Assembly (NCBI RefSeq): GCF_900101905.1 | Contig: NZ_FNAJ01000008.1 | Coordinates: 186,001-250,000, forward strand | DNA: 64,000 nucleotides | DNA from: Myxococcus virescens | GTDB taxonomy: Bacteria; Myxococcota; Myxococcia; Myxococcales; Myxococcaceae | Reading direction: 5' to 3' | Part shown: positions 16,403-24,760 of the stretch, piece after piece | How positions within the stretch are numbered: position 1 is the first letter of the stretch | How the letters are laid out: each line of letters starts with the position of its first letter | Program-made: the position numbers and the translations under genes | The notes under the pieces: model-generated | What the model was told of the DNA's origin: nothing | The model's input: only the letters and a program-made list of their open reading frames with translations | Database searches by the model: none

Positions 16403-19030
16403 ATGACCACGGCTCCCCAGATGCCCTCTTCGCCTGATTCCTCCACACCCACTCCCCCCGCGCCGCCTTCGCGACCGGGGTTCGGTGCCCGGCTGTGGCG
16501 CTGGACGAAGCGGCTGCTCATCACCGGCCTCGTGTGCCTGGTGCTCGGCGCCATCACCGTGGCGGGCGGCTACGCGTACTACAGCCAGGACCTGCCCTCC
16601 GTGGACGCGCTGCGCAACTACCAGCCGCCGCAGGTGACGAAGGTGACGTGTGGCGACGGCACGCTCTGCGCCGAGTTCGCGCACGAGCGGCGCACGTTGA
16701 TTCGCGTGGAGGACCTGCCGCCCCACGTCCGCAATGCCTTCCTGGCCGCCGAGGACGCGGACTTCTACAAGCACGAGGGCCTGGACTTCTTCGGCATCAC
16801 CCGCGCGGCCATCAAGAACCTCATCCCCAACAGCCGCAAGTCCGGCGCGTCCACCATCACCCAGCAGGTGGTGAAGAACCTGCTGCTGTCCCCAGAGCGC
16901 AGCTTCTCCCGCAAGGCGCGCGAGTGGATTCTCACGCCACGCGTGGAGGAAGCGCTCACCAAGGACCAGATTCTCTCGCTCTACATCAACCAGTCCTACT
17001 ACGGGCAGCGCCGCTACGGCATGGAGGAGGCGGCGCTCTTCTACTTCGGCAAGCACGCCAAGGACTTGAACGTGGGCGAGGCCGCCGTGCTCGCGGGCAC
17101 GGTGCAGCTCCCGCACCGCATCAACCCGGTGACGAACATCACGCGGGCGAAGTCGCGTCAGCGCTACGTGCTGGACCAGATGGCGCGCAACGGCTTCGTG
17201 TCCGCGGACGTCGCGGAGGCGGAGAAGGAGAAGCCCATCGTCCTGGCTCCCCGGCGGGGCAAGGTGGTGGGGCCGTATTACACGGAGGAGATTCGCCGCA
17301 CGCTCATCGCGCGCTACGGCGAGCAGGCGGTGATGGAGGGCGGGCTGCGCGTGGACATCGCCATGGTGCCCAAGCTCCAGCTCGCGGCGGAGCAGGCGGT
17401 GCGTGACGGCCTGGAGGCGGTGGACCGGCGCCAGGGCTACCGCGGTCCCCGTGGCGCGCTGGAGAAGGGCCAGTGGGAGCGCTACCGGGCCCTCATCGCC
17501 ACGCGCATCGAGGAGGCGGGCCGCCGGCAGAAGGACCAGGGCTACGTCGCGGACCTGTCCTCGCTGGCGAAGGTGGAGAAGGAAGAGCCGAAGACGCCCG
17601 AGACCGCGGGTGCGCCCCTGGACCCGCTGGAAGAGGAAGGCACCGAGGAGCAGCGGCCGGACCTGTCGCCCGAAGACGAGGCGCCCCTCTCCGCGGACCA
17701 ACTCCTGGCGCAGTCCGTGCGCCTCAAGCCCATGGAGGAAGGCCTGCGCCTCACGGGCTACGTCATGCAGGTGGATGACAAGCGCAACGTGGCGCGCGTG
17801 GACCTGGTGGGCCGCACCGCCGAAGTGGCCTTCACGACCGTCTCCTGGGCGCGGCAGAAGGGCAAGAGCGCACCGAAGAAGATTTCCGACGTCTTCACGG
17901 AGGGGCAGCTCGTCTTCGTGCGCGTGCTCAAGGCACCACCCGCGCCAGCCTTCGTGGAAGCGACGCTGGACCAGGTGCCCGAGGTGCAGGGCGGGCTGGT
18001 GGTCATCCGTCCGGAGAACCGGCACGTGGTGGCGCTGGTGGGCGGCTACGACGCGGAGCGCTCGTCCTTCAACCGCGCCACGCAGGCGAAGCGGCAGCCT
18101 GGCTCGTCCTTCAAGCCGTTCCTCTACGCCGCCGCCATGGGCAGTGGCCGCTACACGCCGCTGTCCAAGGTCAATGACGCCCCCGAAGCCGTCCGCGACC
18201 CGTACACGGGCAAGACGTGGAAGCCGCAGAACTACGACCGCCAGTTCCACGGGCCGATGACGCTGCGCGAGGCGCTCACCAAGTCGAAGAACACGGTGTC
18301 CGTGCGCCTCATCGAAGCGCTCACTCCGGCCACCACCATCGACTTCGCGCGCCGGGCTGGCATCCACTCCCCGCTGCCGGAGAACCTCACGCTGGCCCTG
18401 GGCACCGGCGAAGTCACGATGCTGGAGGCCGCCAACGCCTACGCCACGCTCCAGGCCAGTGGCCGCTATGCGGAGCCCCTGATGCTGCTGCGCGTGCGCG
18501 ACGCGCGCGGCAAGGTGCTGGAGGAGCATCAGCCGGCCTTCGAGGAGACGCTGCCGCCCGCGGTGGCCTACCTCACCACGTCGCTGATGCGCAGCGTGGT
18601 GGAGGACGGTTCAGGCCGGGCCGTGCTCGCGCTGGAGCGCCCCGCCGCTGGCAAGACGGGCACCACGCAGCAGTCCCGCGACACGTGGTTCTCCGGCTAC
18701 ACGGCGGACTGGGTGGCCAGCGCGTGGGTGGGCTTCGACAACAACGCGCCGCTGGGCGGCAGTGAGACGGGTGGCCGCGCCGCGCTGCCCATCTGGCTCC
18801 AGTTCATGCGCGTGGCCCACGAAGGACTGCCCACGCGGGAGTTCGAGGTTCCCCCCGGCGTCGTGCAAGTGCGCATCGACCCCATCAGCGGACTGCTGGC
18901 GGGCAACTCCGTCCCGGGCCGGCTGGAGCCCTTCCTCGAAGGCACGCAGCCCACCGCGGAGGCGCCGCCGCCGGGACAGGTGACCACCGACCAGTTCTTC
19001 CTCGACGAAGGCAACAGGCGGGGACTGTGA
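16403..19030 (+). CDS. Penicillin-binding protein 1A (bifunctional transglycosylase/transpeptidase)
   Basis: 875 residues. A Pro-rich cytoplasmic tail is followed by one membrane segment (about 33-58). The GT51 glycosyltransferase has NAFLAAEDADFYKHEGLDFF, the SGASTITQQVVKNLLLSPER block and SLYINQSYYGQRRYGMEEAA. After an acidic insertion (about 395-440, LDPLEEEGTEEQ) comes the transpeptidase domain, with SSFK as the SxxK nucleophile motif, SKN and KTGTT. It polymerises and cross-links peptidoglycan. The stop overlaps the GTG of the next gene (GTGA), heading a four-gene coupled operon. Confidence 0.93.
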   Translation: MTTAPQMPSSPDSSTPTPPAPPSRPGFGARLWRWTKRLLITGLVCLVLGAITVAGGYAYYSQDLPSVDALRNYQPPQVTKVTCGDGTLCAEFAHERRTLIRVEDLPPHVRNAFLAAEDADFYKHEGLDFFGITRAAIKNLIPNSRKSGASTITQQVVKNLLLSPERSFSRKAREWILTPRVEEALTKDQILSLYINQSYYGQRRYGMEEAALFYFGKHAKDLNVGEAAVLAGTVQLPHRINPVTNITRAKSRQRYVLDQMARNGFVSADVAEAEKEKPIVLAPRRGKVVGPYYTEEIRRTLIARYGEQAVMEGGLRVDIAMVPKLQLAAEQAVRDGLEAVDRRQGYRGPRGALEKGQWERYRALIATRIEEAGRRQKDQGYVADLSSLAKVEKEEPKTPETAGAPLDPLEEEGTEEQRPDLSPEDEAPLSADQLLAQSVRLKPMEEGLRLTGYVMQVDDKRNVARVDLVGRTAEVAFTTVSWARQKGKSAPKKISDVFTEGQLVFVRVLKAPPAPAFVEATLDQVPEVQGGLVVIRPENRHVVALVGGYDAERSSFNRATQAKRQPGSSFKPFLYAAAMGSGRYTPLSKVNDAPEAVRDPYTGKTWKPQNYDRQFHGPMTLREALTKSKNTVSVRLIEALTPATTIDFARRAGIHSPLPENLTLALGTGEVTMLEAANAYATLQASGRYAEPLMLLRVRDARGKVLEEHQPAFEETLPPAVAYLTTSLMRSVVEDGSGRAVLALERPAAGKTGTTQQSRDTWFSGYTADWVASAWVGFDNNAPLGGSETGGRAALPIWLQFMRVAHEGLPTREFEVPPGVVQVRIDPISGLLAGNSVPGRLEPFLEGTQPTAEAPPPGQVTTDQFFLDEGNRRGL

Positions 19031-20385
19031 GCCCCGCCCGGGCCCTGCTGCTCGCCCCCGCGCTGGCCACGCTCGTGGCGCCGGCGGCGCCGGCGTCCGA
19101 CACCACCGCCGCCATTCCCCGGCTCGCCCGGCAGGTGACGGGGGCCGTGCGCGCGCAGCGTGGCGTGGAGTCGCCGGTGGCGGTGAATGTCACGGGCGGC
19201 TCGGCCGAGCTCCGCCGCGCGGTGAGCACGATGCTCGCCTCGCAGCTCTCCTCCGCGGGCCTGCCGCCCGTGGTGCTGGAGGCGCCCACGGCCGATGCCG
19301 CCGAGGCGCTGGCGCGCGCGCAAGGTGCCCGGACGCTGGTGCGGCTCTCGCTGGACGTCGAAGGCGGCGCGCTGCGCGCCCGAGGTGATGTGATTGGCAC
19401 CTGGGTGAACTTCTGGTCCGGCCGCACGCCCACGCGGCCGCCCAAGCCCGCCGCCACGCTGGTGGAGACGGTGCCCGCGGACCCGACCGTGTTGGCGCTC
19501 GCGTTGGAGGGTGCAGGCGCTTCGCCCACGTCGCCCCCGGAAACGGGCCCTCAAGGCATCCGGCTGCTGGGCGCGGCGCTGGCGCGACTGGAGCATCCCC
19601 TGGCGGCGCTCGCCGCCGGGGACCTGGACGGGGATGGCCGGGATGAAGTGGCGGCCCTGACGGAGCATGACGTCTCCGTCTTCGACGCGGAGGGGCGGCT
19701 CGTCGCACGCAAGGAGCTGGACTCCCTGCCTGCTGGAAGCGCCACCACCCGGGAGCCCTTTGGCGCGTTGGCGTTCCTGCCGGGGCCCCCTCGGCTGGCC
19801 GCGTGGAGCACCCGCCATGCGCACGGCGAGCTCCTGGCGCTGGACAAGACCCGCGCCACCCTGCGCGCCGTGGGGACGCTGGACACGGCGCCGCTGGGCG
19901 CCACCGAGCGAGGCACCTTCGTCCCGGGACAGACAGCCTTCGCGCCCACCCTGAAGCTGGCGGAGGGCCGCACGCTGACGGTGCCCGCGCCCTTCACCAC
20001 CGCGAGCATGGATGCCCAGCGGATGCTGTTCGTCCACCCAGATGGCACCGCGGCCTTCTACGCGCACGCGGGCGCGGCACCGGCGCGCTGGACGAACCTG
20101 GGCGCTGGCAGCGCGCTGGGAGACCTGGATGGGGACGGCGTGCCGGAGCTCATCACCACCTCGACTCAGCTCACCCCCGCCCCCGATGTGCTGCGCGTGC
20201 ACGGAACCTCCGGGGACGACCCCGGCACGCACGAACCGCTGTGGCAGGGCGCCCTGCCCACGGGCCGCGCGCTGTACGTGGTGACGGCCCGCCTGGACGG
20301 CGACAAGCGCCGCGAGGTCATCGTGGGCCTCTGGAAGCCGGACGGCACCAGCGAGCTGTTCCTCCTGCGCCAGGGGGCGCCATGA
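19027..20385 (+). CDS. Exported FG-GAP/VCBS-repeat protein
   Basis: 452 residues from a GTG overlapping the previous stop. An N-terminal signal-like stretch (LLLAPALATLVAPAAPAS) leads to an N-terminal domain that may be a TolB/FlgO-like lipoprotein-type fold (ARTLVRLSLDVEGGALRARG). The C-terminal beta-propeller has two clear calcium-type FG-GAP motifs, AAGDLDGDGRDEVAALTEHD and LGDLDGDGVPELITTSTQ, plus RLDGDKRREVIVGLW. It is probably a periplasmic or surface-exposed protein that works with the penicillin-binding protein and the next two gene products, to which it is translationally coupled (ATGA at its end). The substrate is unknown. Confidence 0.75.
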   Translation: MSPARALLLAPALATLVAPAAPASDTTAAIPRLARQVTGAVRAQRGVESPVAVNVTGGSAELRRAVSTMLASQLSSAGLPPVVLEAPTADAAEALARAQGARTLVRLSLDVEGGALRARGDVIGTWVNFWSGRTPTRPPKPAATLVETVPADPTVLALALEGAGASPTSPPETGPQGIRLLGAALARLEHPLAALAAGDLDGDGRDEVAALTEHDVSVFDAEGRLVARKELDSLPAGSATTREPFGALAFLPGPPRLAAWSTRHAHGELLALDKTRATLRAVGTLDTAPLGATERGTFVPGQTAFAPTLKLAEGRTLTVPAPFTTASMDAQRMLFVHPDGTAAFYAHAGAAPARWTNLGAGSALGDLDGDGVPELITTSTQLTPAPDVLRVHGTSGDDPGTHEPLWQGALPTGRALYVVTARLDGDKRREVIVGLWKPDGTSELFLLRQGAP

Positions 20386-21752
20386 GACTCCGCTCCACCC
20401 TTGCCTGCCTCGCGTTGCTCGCGTCCGCGTCCGCGCAGGCGGCCGGCCGTCCTCGTTACGGGGGTGAGCTGCGCGTCGCCCATGGCGGCCCGCCGGAAGT
20501 GGCCGAGCCCGCGCTGGCCGACACGCCCCTGGAAGCAACACTGCTGGGGCTGCTTTCCCCGCCGGTGTGCCGTGCCACACGGGACGGCGGCTTCGAGCCC
20601 GCGCTCGCGCGGGAGCTGTCACGCCCCACGCCCCAGTCCCTGCGCATCACCCTGCCCAACCCCGCGTCCGCCACCGCGCTCGCGCGTGCATGGATGCGGC
20701 TGGCGAGCAACGACGGCGCATCCCCGTACCGGGCCCTCTTCCATCCGCTGCGCGGTGAAGCGCGGCAGGTGACGCCCCAGGGCGCCACGCTGGAGCTGAC
20801 GCTCGCCTACCCCTGGCCGGACCTCGAGCGCGCGTTGTGCCATCCGGCGCTGGCGCCGCCCGCCGCCCCCAACGCGCTGGGCCCCTTCACCGCCGCGGGA
20901 CGCGGGGCCCTGGAAGCGCAGACGGCCTGGCCCCAGGGGCGCCCGTACCTGGACCGGTTGCTGCTCACCGCCACGGACCAGCGCGGCCTCTCCCGGCTGT
21001 GGTCGTCCCGGCAGGTCCAGGTGGAGCTGGGCGTCGCGTCGGAGACGGACACCACGGCCGGCGCGCCGCTCTACGCCACCTTCCTGGCGTTCTCCCCTCG
21101 GCGGCTGCCCCCGGACTTCCGGCAGGCCGTGGAGAGCGCCATCGACCGCGAGGACCTGACCCGACTCTTCGTCCAGGCGCCCGCGCAGCCCATGCCGCAC
21201 CTGCTCCCGCCGGTGATGCTGGACGCGCCCGCGCGCCCCCGGCCGTCCGCGCTGCCGGCGAGCCCCGCGCGGACGGTGACGCTGCGCTACGACGCATCGG
21301 TGGAGGACCAGCGCGCGGTGGCGGAGCGCATCCAGGTGAAGCTGCACGAGCGAGGCTACACCGTGGCGCTGGAGGCGCTCCCGCGCGCGGCCCTGCGCGC
21401 CCGCTGGGCCCAGGGCGACTTCGAGCTGATGCTGCACGCGCTGCTGCTGCCCCCCATCCCCGGGCCTGCGCTGGCGGTGGTGCTGGATGCCGGTGGGCGC
21501 AAGGACTTGCTGGGCGTGGAGTTGCCCGCCATCGGCGCGCTTGCATCCTCCGCTGCGCGGGACGCGCGGGCGCGCGAGCGAGCCCTGGCCCTGGCCGCGT
21601 CCGTGCCCCTGGTCCCCCTGTACGTGCAGGGGCTGGGAATGCGCTTCGCTCCGGACGTGGGCGGGGTGATGATGGATGCACAAGGCCTCCCCTCGCTGGA
21701 CGGACTGCACGTGCTTCCACCGGAGGGGACGGCGATGGGAGGACGTCCTTGA
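20382..21752 (+). CDS. Extracytoplasmic solute-binding-like protein (SBP family 5-like)
   Basis: 456 residues; the ATG overlaps the upstream stop by 4 bases. A clean Sec signal (RLRSTLACLALLASASAQAA) is followed by RPRYGGELRVAHGGPPEVAE, resembling mature peptide/nickel-type substrate-binding proteins. Later blocks (FRQAVESAIDREDLTRLFVQ, VEDQRAVAERIQVKLHERGY) also fit that family. No ABC permease or ATPase is in the operon. It sits between a VCBS protein and a sensor kinase, so it may present a ligand to the kinase or act in the envelope rather than in import. That role is inference. Confidence 0.65.
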   Translation: MRLRSTLACLALLASASAQAAGRPRYGGELRVAHGGPPEVAEPALADTPLEATLLGLLSPPVCRATRDGGFEPALARELSRPTPQSLRITLPNPASATALARAWMRLASNDGASPYRALFHPLRGEARQVTPQGATLELTLAYPWPDLERALCHPALAPPAAPNALGPFTAAGRGALEAQTAWPQGRPYLDRLLLTATDQRGLSRLWSSRQVQVELGVASETDTTAGAPLYATFLAFSPRRLPPDFRQAVESAIDREDLTRLFVQAPAQPMPHLLPPVMLDAPARPRPSALPASPARTVTLRYDASVEDQRAVAERIQVKLHERGYTVALEALPRAALRARWAQGDFELMLHALLLPPIPGPALAVVLDAGGRKDLLGVELPAIGALASSAARDARARERALALAASVPLVPLYVQGLGMRFAPDVGGVMMDAQGLPSLDGLHVLPPEGTAMGGRP

Positions 21753-21762
21753 GGAGAACGGC

Positions 21763-23412
21763 ATGCGCTTGAGGACGCGGCTGGCGCTCGCCTTCGCCCT
21801 GCTGGCCCTGGTTCCGCTCGCGGTCGTCGTGCCCCCCACCCTCACCCGCTTGCGCGACACGTTGTCGCGCGAGCTGGACGCGCGCATGGAGGCCGCCACC
21901 GCCTCCGCGCAGGAGTCCCTGGAGCGCTCCAGCGCCACGGCCCGCCGCGCGGTGGAGGAGCTGGTGGACAGCACCAGCATGGAGGACCTGGCCCGCGAGG
22001 CCCGCGACCGCCCCACCCGCGCCATCCAGGCCGGCACCGCCGAGGCCCTGATGAAGAGTCGCGGCCTGAGCGTGCTGGCCCTCTTCGACCGCGAAGGAAG
22101 GGTGCTCTCCTCCGGCCACCTGCCCGCGCGCCGGGGAGACCCGGACCCGGCCCTCTTCGCCGTCACCCAGCAGAAGTCACCCCGGCCCGTGCCAGTGCGC
22201 GTGGAGGTGCGCACGGCCTCCGGACTCCGTCAGCTTCCGGCGCTCGTCACCGCGCGCCCGGTGGACTTCGGGGACCTGCGGCTGTGGGCCGTGGGCGGCG
22301 TGCTGCTCGATGAGAGCCTGGCGCAGCACCTGGCCCGCCTCACCCAGACGCAGGTGACGCTGCTGGCGGGTGACACGCCCCTGGCCAGCGCGGGCACGGC
22401 CGAACCACCGACGGTGACGAAGGTGCTGCCGCTGGGAGAAGCGGCCACGGTGCGGCTCGTCTTCAGCCGCGCCGCCGCGCGTGAAGCGGAACAGGGCGTC
22501 ATGCGCGCCTTCCTCCTGCTGGCGGCGCTGGGCGGCACTTTCGCGGTGCTGCTGGGCCTGCTGGTGTCCCGGTGGATGACGCGGCCGGTGGAGGCCCTCA
22601 CCGAGGGCGCCCGGCGCGTGGCCGAAGGCGCGCTGGAGTCCCAGGTGACGGTGGAGGCCAGCGGCGAGGTGGGCGAGCTGGTGCGGACGTTCAACCGCAT
22701 GACGTCCGAGCTGAAGGCCACCACCGAGCGGCTGATGGCCAGCGAGCGCATCGCCGCGTGGCAGGAAGTGGCGCGGCGACTGGCCCACGAAATCAAGAAC
22801 CCGCTGACGCCCATCCGCATGTCGCTGGAGACGCTCCAGGCCGCGCAAGAAGCGAAGCACCCGCGCTTCCCCGACATGTTCAAGGAGAGCGCGGGCGTGG
22901 TGCTGGAGGAAGTGGACCGGCTGCGCCGCATCGTCGACGAGTTCAGCCACTTCGCGCGGATGCCCAAGCCGCAGCTGGCGCCCGTGGACCTGGGCGAGCT
23001 GGCGCAGAGCGTGCTGGCGCTGTACGCCACGCCTCCGGCCGGCATCCAGATTCTGCCCACGCTCCAGACGGGCGTGGTGGCGCGGGCGGACCGCGACCAG
23101 CTCACCCAGGTGCTGGTGAACCTGGTGAAGAACGCCGAGGAGGCCATGGCATCCACGGGTGGCACCCTGCGCGTGCGCGTGCGCTCCACCGAAGCCGACG
23201 CCATCGTCGAGGTAGAGGACAGCGGCCCCGGCATTCCCCTGGAGCACCGCGCCCGGATCTTCGAGCCCTACTTCACCACCAAGGACGGCGGCACCGGCCT
23301 GGGATTGGCCATCGCCTCGCGCATCCTCCAGGAGCACGGCGGCAAGCTGGAGCTTGGCGGGGAGCCCGGCCACGGCGCGCGCTTCAGCCTCGTGCTGCCG
23401 CGCGCGGCCTGA
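21763..23412 (+). CDS. Membrane sensor histidine kinase, NtrY-like
   Basis: 549 residues. A first membrane segment (about 6-24), a periplasmic sensor region, a second membrane segment (about 250-270) and a HAMP domain (SRWMTRPVEALTEGARRVAE) precede the kinase core. The core has the H-box RRLAHEIKNPLTPIRMSLET with the phospho-accepting His, the N-box LVNLVKNAEEAM, DSGPGIP and GGTGLGLAIASRILQEHGG. The HEIKNPLTPI form is typical of NtrY-type kinases. No response regulator lies beside it. It is 10 bases downstream of the solute-binding-like gene, with GAGGAG before the ATG, and probably senses an envelope cue with its operon partners. Confidence 0.88.
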   Translation: MRLRTRLALAFALLALVPLAVVVPPTLTRLRDTLSRELDARMEAATASAQESLERSSATARRAVEELVDSTSMEDLAREARDRPTRAIQAGTAEALMKSRGLSVLALFDREGRVLSSGHLPARRGDPDPALFAVTQQKSPRPVPVRVEVRTASGLRQLPALVTARPVDFGDLRLWAVGGVLLDESLAQHLARLTQTQVTLLAGDTPLASAGTAEPPTVTKVLPLGEAATVRLVFSRAAAREAEQGVMRAFLLLAALGGTFAVLLGLLVSRWMTRPVEALTEGARRVAEGALESQVTVEASGEVGELVRTFNRMTSELKATTERLMASERIAAWQEVARRLAHEIKNPLTPIRMSLETLQAAQEAKHPRFPDMFKESAGVVLEEVDRLRRIVDEFSHFARMPKPQLAPVDLGELAQSVLALYATPPAGIQILPTLQTGVVARADRDQLTQVLVNLVKNAEEAMASTGGTLRVRVRSTEADAIVEVEDSGPGIPLEHRARIFEPYFTTKDGGTGLGLAIASRILQEHGGKLELGGEPGHGARFSLVLPRAA

Positions 23413-23413
23413 C

Positions 23414-24238
23414 TCAGACGCGGCGCTCCGCGAAGCGGACGTGGACCAGCGCGGGCAACCGCTCCTTCACCCAGGGCAGCCTGTTGAGACCGTTGTAGCC
23501 GTACCGGAAGAAGCCCCGCGGGAAGGTGTAGGGCTTCAATTCCACCTGGCGGATTCGCGGCGCCCACCGCCGCAGCGTCGCCTCCAGCGCGTCGCGGTTG
23601 ATGCCCCAGGGCATGGGTGGCAGCTGGTACGCGAGGGTGCGGCGCAGCCCCTTGAGCGTGCGCCGCGAGAACCAGCGGGGAATCGTGTCGAAGAGGAGCT
23701 CGGCGCCCGGGAAGCGCTCGGCGATGTCCACGATGAGCCGACGGACGTCGTCTTCCTCGAAGTACATGAAGAGGCCCTGCGCGACGATGAACACGCCCTT
23801 GCTGGCGTCCACGCGGTCCATCCATGCGCGGTCCAGGGCGCTCACCGGGCAGTGCATCAGCCGCTCGTTCGGCGTGAGGAAGCGCTCCCGGATGGCCACG
23901 GCTTCCGGAAGGTCCACGCTCAGCCAGCGCAGCTGCCCGTTGTCCAGCCGATGCGCCTGCGTCTCCAGTCCTTCTCCCAGCGACACCACGAAGCCGTCAG
24001 GGTGCGTGGCCAGCCACGCGCGAATGGTCCGGTCCATCGCCACCGCGCGAATCGCGAGGGACGGCTCCGCGCGGCCAAAGGACTTCTCGAAGTCGTAGTC
24101 GATGGCGCCGTAGATGCGCAGCGCCTCCGCGTCCTTCAGGACGCCGTCCGGCCGCTTCGCCTCCCCTGCCCGGGAGTGCAGCGTCCAGAGCATCGTCTCC
24201 GGAATCCCCGTGAGGTTCGGCACGTACCGCGTCTGCAT
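23414..24238 (-). CDS. Class I SAM-dependent methyltransferase, leucine carboxyl methyltransferase-like
   Basis: 274 residues. It begins QTRYVPNLTGIPETMLWTLH, with VVSLGEGLETQAHRLDNGQL matching the GxGxDTRxxRL block of the LCM/TcmP family, then WLSVDLPEAVAIRERFL, FIVAQGLFMYFEEDDVRRLI and LLFDTIPRWFS. Such enzymes O-methylate carboxyl or hydroxyl groups on proteins or natural products; the substrate here is unknown. It is convergent with the sensor kinase gene, whose stop is one base away, and shares no operon with it. Confidence 0.8.
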   Translation of the reverse strand: MQTRYVPNLTGIPETMLWTLHSRAGEAKRPDGVLKDAEALRIYGAIDYDFEKSFGRAEPSLAIRAVAMDRTIRAWLATHPDGFVVSLGEGLETQAHRLDNGQLRWLSVDLPEAVAIRERFLTPNERLMHCPVSALDRAWMDRVDASKGVFIVAQGLFMYFEEDDVRRLIVDIAERFPGAELLFDTIPRWFSRRTLKGLRRTLAYQLPPMPWGINRDALEATLRRWAPRIRQVELKPYTFPRGFFRYGYNGLNRLPWVKERLPALVHVRFAERRV

Positions 24239-24290
24239 CGTCCCCCTCCTGATATCAACGACATCTCCCGCGCGAGCTCCGCCAGGCGCC

Positions 24291-24623
24291 TCAGTGCGCC
24301 GCCGACCTGGAGAAGGTGTTGATGACGATGACGCCCGCCAGGATGAGCCCGATGCCCACGAGCGCGGGGACGTCCAACCGCTGGCCGTGAAGGAGCCACG
24401 CCACACCGGAGACGAGGACGATGCCCGCCCCGGACCAGATGGCGTAGGCGATGCCCGTGGGGATGGTCCTCAGCGCGAAGGACAGGCAGAAGAAGGCCAC
24501 GCCATAGCCCAGCACCACGAGGATGGACGGCCCCAGCCGCGTGAAGCCGTTGGAGCTCTTGAGCGCCGAGGTCGCCACCACCTCGGCCACGATGGCAATC
24601 CCCAGGTAGACCGCGTTGTGCAT
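24291..24623 (-). CDS. Small multidrug resistance (SMR) transporter, EmrE-like
   Basis: 110 residues with four hydrophobic helices. The essential membrane glutamate is in LGIAIVAEVVATSALKSSNG, and the YAIWSGAGIVLVSGVAWLL block carries the conserved Tyr/Trp of quaternary-cation exporters. The C-terminus VGIGLILAGVIVINTFS fits too. It would export cationic toxicants in exchange for protons as a homodimer. It lies just upstream of the methyltransferase on the same strand. A second SMR gene of the Gdx type is at 46696. Confidence 0.88.
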   Translation of the reverse strand: MHNAVYLGIAIVAEVVATSALKSSNGFTRLGPSILVVLGYGVAFFCLSFALRTIPTGIAYAIWSGAGIVLVSGVAWLLHGQRLDVPALVGIGLILAGVIVINTFSRSAAH

Positions 24624-24688
24624 GAACCGCCTCCGCGGGCCTCTATAACCACGGGCTCCGAAGGCGGCCCGCGCGAACGTCCGAAACG

Positions 24689-24727
24689 AGAAGGCCCGCG
24701 GCCTCTCGAGGAGACCACGGGCCTTCT
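24689..24727 (-). terminator. Rho-independent terminator of the 698-residue gene
   Basis: AAGGCCCG (24691-24698) and CGGGCCTT (24718-24725) form an 8-bp stem, and on the minus strand a short T-containing tail (CTCGTTTC) follows. It lies about 35 bases past the stop at 24761. Confidence 0.65.
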
Positions 24728-24760
24728 GCGCTTCAGCAGCGGCCAGGGCCGCGCTCGGGC

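Noticed and set aside
16175-18529. 784-codon minus-strand frame opposite the penicillin-binding protein
   Set aside because: Antisense shadow of a gene with complete GT51 and transpeptidase motifs; composition dominated by Arg, Leu and His.
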